64,000 nt of DNA, taken from assembly GCA_947086895.1 (NCBI GenBank), contig CAMUAR010000012.1, positions 1 to 64,000 of the forward strand, in the 5' to 3' direction. Each line of letters begins with the position of its first letter. Position 1 is the stretch's first letter. Shown here piece after piece: positions 62,403-64,000 of the stretch. The position numbers and the translations under genes are program-made. The stretch is from an uncultured Lachnospiraceae bacterium. GTDB lineage: Bacteria > Bacillota > Clostridia > Lachnospirales > Lachnospiraceae. The notes beneath the pieces are model-generated. The model was given only the letters and a program-made list of their open reading frames with translations, was not told the DNA's origin and did not search any database.

Positions 62403-63731
62403 TTAACTTATTTTTACAAGAATATCTTTTGGTTTTAAGCGATAAACGCTCCAGCACGATATAACAACGGATAATGCAGCAAGAAAAAGTCCAATTCCAC
62501 ATACCAGAAACAGATAATTTGCAGATACCTGCACAGGTACATTGTTCTTTCCATCTACAATTTCGGGAAACAAAAAACCGCCTACTTTTACAACAGTGAA
62601 ATTGCTCAGCAAAACAGAAATAAAAAATGCAATAATAAATACAGCGTACGACTCAGATAAAAGTTGAAAAACGATATTTGCTTTGCTTTTTCCAATGGAA
62701 AGCAAAATTCCAATCTCTTTTTTTCTTCCCCGAATCCAAAATGTGAAAAGAAATGTTATCACAATAAAACTTGTAAAAATAATAATGATAATTGTTGTAT
62801 TGATCGAACTTTTTACTGTGTTCAAAGGCGTTTCCACCGTCTGATATTCTTCATTAACCACACTTAATTTCAGTGTTTTTCCCTGAATTTCTGGAAGTTT
62901 TTCAATTTCATTGTATATCGTTTGAATCTCGGCTGGATCTTTAATATAAATCGTAACAGAGAAATATTCTGCCCCATCTTGATATACGTCCGCATACACA
63001 CGAAAAAGCGTATTGTATGCAATAAAACCACAATTTGCCTGTAAATCAGATGCTGTAACTTCCCCGCCTGTAGCAGTTCCTTCCGTTCCGTCAAATATCC
63101 CTGCAATCTCCATTTCCACAAATGGGGTTTTCCCGATCGAATCCAAATAAGAATCATACATTTTTACTGTATCGCCGACCGAAATACCATTATAATCTGC
63201 AAGTTCTTTTGAAATTAAAATGCAATAACTATCCTCGGGTTTTATATGCCTTCCATCAATCAATGTATATTTTCCACTCTCAAATGCAGAACACCGCTCG
63301 GAGGACAAACATGCTGTAAATGTCCCATAATCTCCGTATTGTGTCATGCTGAAATTCCATTTTGTCGGAATATACTGAAAACTTACTCCTGCATAATAAG
63401 CTGCTTCGGCATCCTCAACATTGTAATCCACAACACCTTCTATACTGGAAATAGCATCAATGATTGGCTTCGTGACATAATCGCCAATATAAACGCTGCT
63501 TGTCCCGTAATCATTCTCTTTAGAATCCCCATAATTGCCTTCTGTATCGATCTCCAAAAGCAGCTTTCCTCCCACTGCCATCCGCATTCCAGCAGTGGCA
63601 TTCTCGGACATATCCCGAATGGTCAGACCATTAAGCAAAAGAGTAAATACAACGGCAAATACAAGAAATAATATTAACGTTCTTATTTTCTGTCGAAAAC
63701 AATACAGGCAAGCTCTCTGTAAAAAATTCAT
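62403..63731 (-). CDS. FtsX/MacB-type ABC transporter permease
   Basis: A 442-residue permease with an N-terminal membrane helix (about 17-36), a large extracytoplasmic domain (about 37-305) and three C-terminal helices (about 312-335, 360-385, 408-432). The coupling loop RGRKKEIGILLSIGKSKANIVFQLLSESY is the FtsX-family motif. The tail YRLKPKDILVKIS resembles that of the next permease (LRLKPKKILQYI). SD AAAGGATTTTTATT precedes ATG. It is likely to form a heterodimer with the neighbouring permease, powered by the ATPase. Confidence 0.9.
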   Translation of the reverse strand: MNFLQRACLYCFRQKIRTLILFLVFAVVFTLLLNGLTIRDMSENATAGMRMAVGGKLLLEIDTEGNYGDSKENDYGTSSVYIGDYVTKPIIDAISSIEGVVDYNVEDAEAAYYAGVSFQYIPTKWNFSMTQYGDYGTFTACLSSERCSAFESGKYTLIDGRHIKPEDSYCILISKELADYNGISVGDTVKMYDSYLDSIGKTPFVEMEIAGIFDGTEGTATGGEVTASDLQANCGFIAYNTLFRVYADVYQDGAEYFSVTIYIKDPAEIQTIYNEIEKLPEIQGKTLKLSVVNEEYQTVETPLNTVKSSINTTIIIIIFTSFIVITFLFTFWIRGRKKEIGILLSIGKSKANIVFQLLSESYAVFIIAFFISVLLSNFTVVKVGGFLFPEIVDGKNNVPVQVSANYLFLVCGIGLFLAALSVVISCWSVYRLKPKDILVKIS

Positions 63732-63779
63732 AATAAAAATCCTTTCTCTGTAAAATAGGAGAACGCAAACTTCTCAATA

Positions 63780-64000
63780 TCAAATATACTGCAATATTTT
63801 TTTTGGCTTAAGTCTAAGAATCATTCGGGAGGAAAACAGTATGGAAACAGCAATCACAAAGAACTGAACGCTGTAAACCGTTAAAATTTTTCCAATTCCC
63901 AAAGAAAGATAACCTTGATCTTTTAAAGAAGCATCTGCTCCATTTTCCAAAGCTGCATTCGTGATAACTTTCGATGAAATATCTGCAAACAGTCTGTCTG
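63780..64000 (-). CDS. Second FtsX-type permease, partial (3' end only)
   Basis: The last 73 or so codons of a permease whose start lies beyond the window. The readable end is ...KILTVYSVQFFVIAVSILFSSRMILRLKPKKILQYI, a final membrane helix followed by the same LKPKxIL tail as the complete permease. The stop lies 48 bp before the complete permease gene, so they are one operon. Read from raw sequence, since the frame is cut by the edge. Confidence 0.8.
   Translation of the reverse strand, partial: DRLFADISSKVITNAALENGADASLKDQGYLSLGIGKILTVYSVQFFVIAVSILFSSRMILRLKPKKILQYI

Noticed and set aside
1..64000. CRISPR arrays, tRNA or rRNA genes, intact IS elements, prophage
   Set aside because: I saw no direct-repeat arrays, no cloverleaf-like or rRNA sequence in the gaps, and no transposase, integrase or phage structural gene.

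Overview
The window reads as a stretch of chromosome from a motile, endospore-forming, Gram-positive member of the Clostridia, most likely a Lachnospiraceae bacterium of the Roseburia/Agathobacter type. The reasons are a sigma-28 flagellar regulon of clostridial layout, a spoIIAA-spoIIAB-sigF operon, a T-box in front of valS, a Firmicutes-type infC-rpmI-rplT operon with leader attenuator, and large hypothetical proteins of kinds I associate with that family. The genus is an inference; no rRNA is present. Almost everything is on the minus strand.

Layout. (1) 1-13.9 kb: a late flagellar locus read right to left: flgM, flgN, two tandem flgK paralogues, flgL, fliW, csrA, then flaG, fliD, fliS, a FliT/FlgN-like chaperone and a flagellin gene. 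Three sigma-28 promoters with one architecture stand before flgM, flaG and the flagellin gene. The flagellin leader carries a hairpin with GGA in its loop plus a GGA-containing Shine-Dalgarno, so a whole CsrA-FliW-flagellin feedback loop may lie in 13 kb. (2) 13.9-22.5 kb: lysA and a surface-glycan cluster (CDP-glycerol transferase, TagD, a GtrB-like glycosyltransferase, a polysaccharide pyruvyl transferase, a 1008-residue two-domain transferase). (3) 23-29 kb, plus strand: topoisomerase IV genes parE and parC behind a promoter with a LexA-like box, then a LysM-GH18 spore-type glucosaminidase that ends over sigF. (4) 28.8-32.6 kb: spoIIAA-spoIIAB-sigF, a zinc-ribbon/TPR membrane protein and a 48-residue small protein. 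(5) 33-36 kb: valS with promoter, T-box and terminator. (6) 36.7-43.6 kb: a four-gene operon of unknown function (a 1204-residue protein, an Hsp70/actin-like ATPase, a TPR protein and a coiled-coil membrane protein). (7) 43.8-53.5 kb: an orphan FliD-like gene, a subtilase, a PepF-type oligopeptidase, a LacI regulator, a membrane-anchored protein, a HAD phosphatase and a LiaF-like protein. (8) 53.8-55.4 kb: infC-rpmI-rplT, with infC starting at AUU. (9) 55.4-64 kb: an accessory-looking region with a helical-repeat protein, a response regulator fused to a small alarmone synthetase, a YunG-like protein translationally coupled to a DUF262/HNH nuclease, an orphan ORF, and a three-gene ABC exporter cut by the window edge.

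The two best candidates for undescribed biology are the receiver-alarmone-synthetase fusion beside the YunG-DUF262 pair (57.1-60.7 kb) and the four-gene ATPase operon (36.7-43.7 kb). A small intergenic repeat family is a third: two copies 51 kb apart share an identical core of about 35 bp, and three of the four copies lie directly after terminators.
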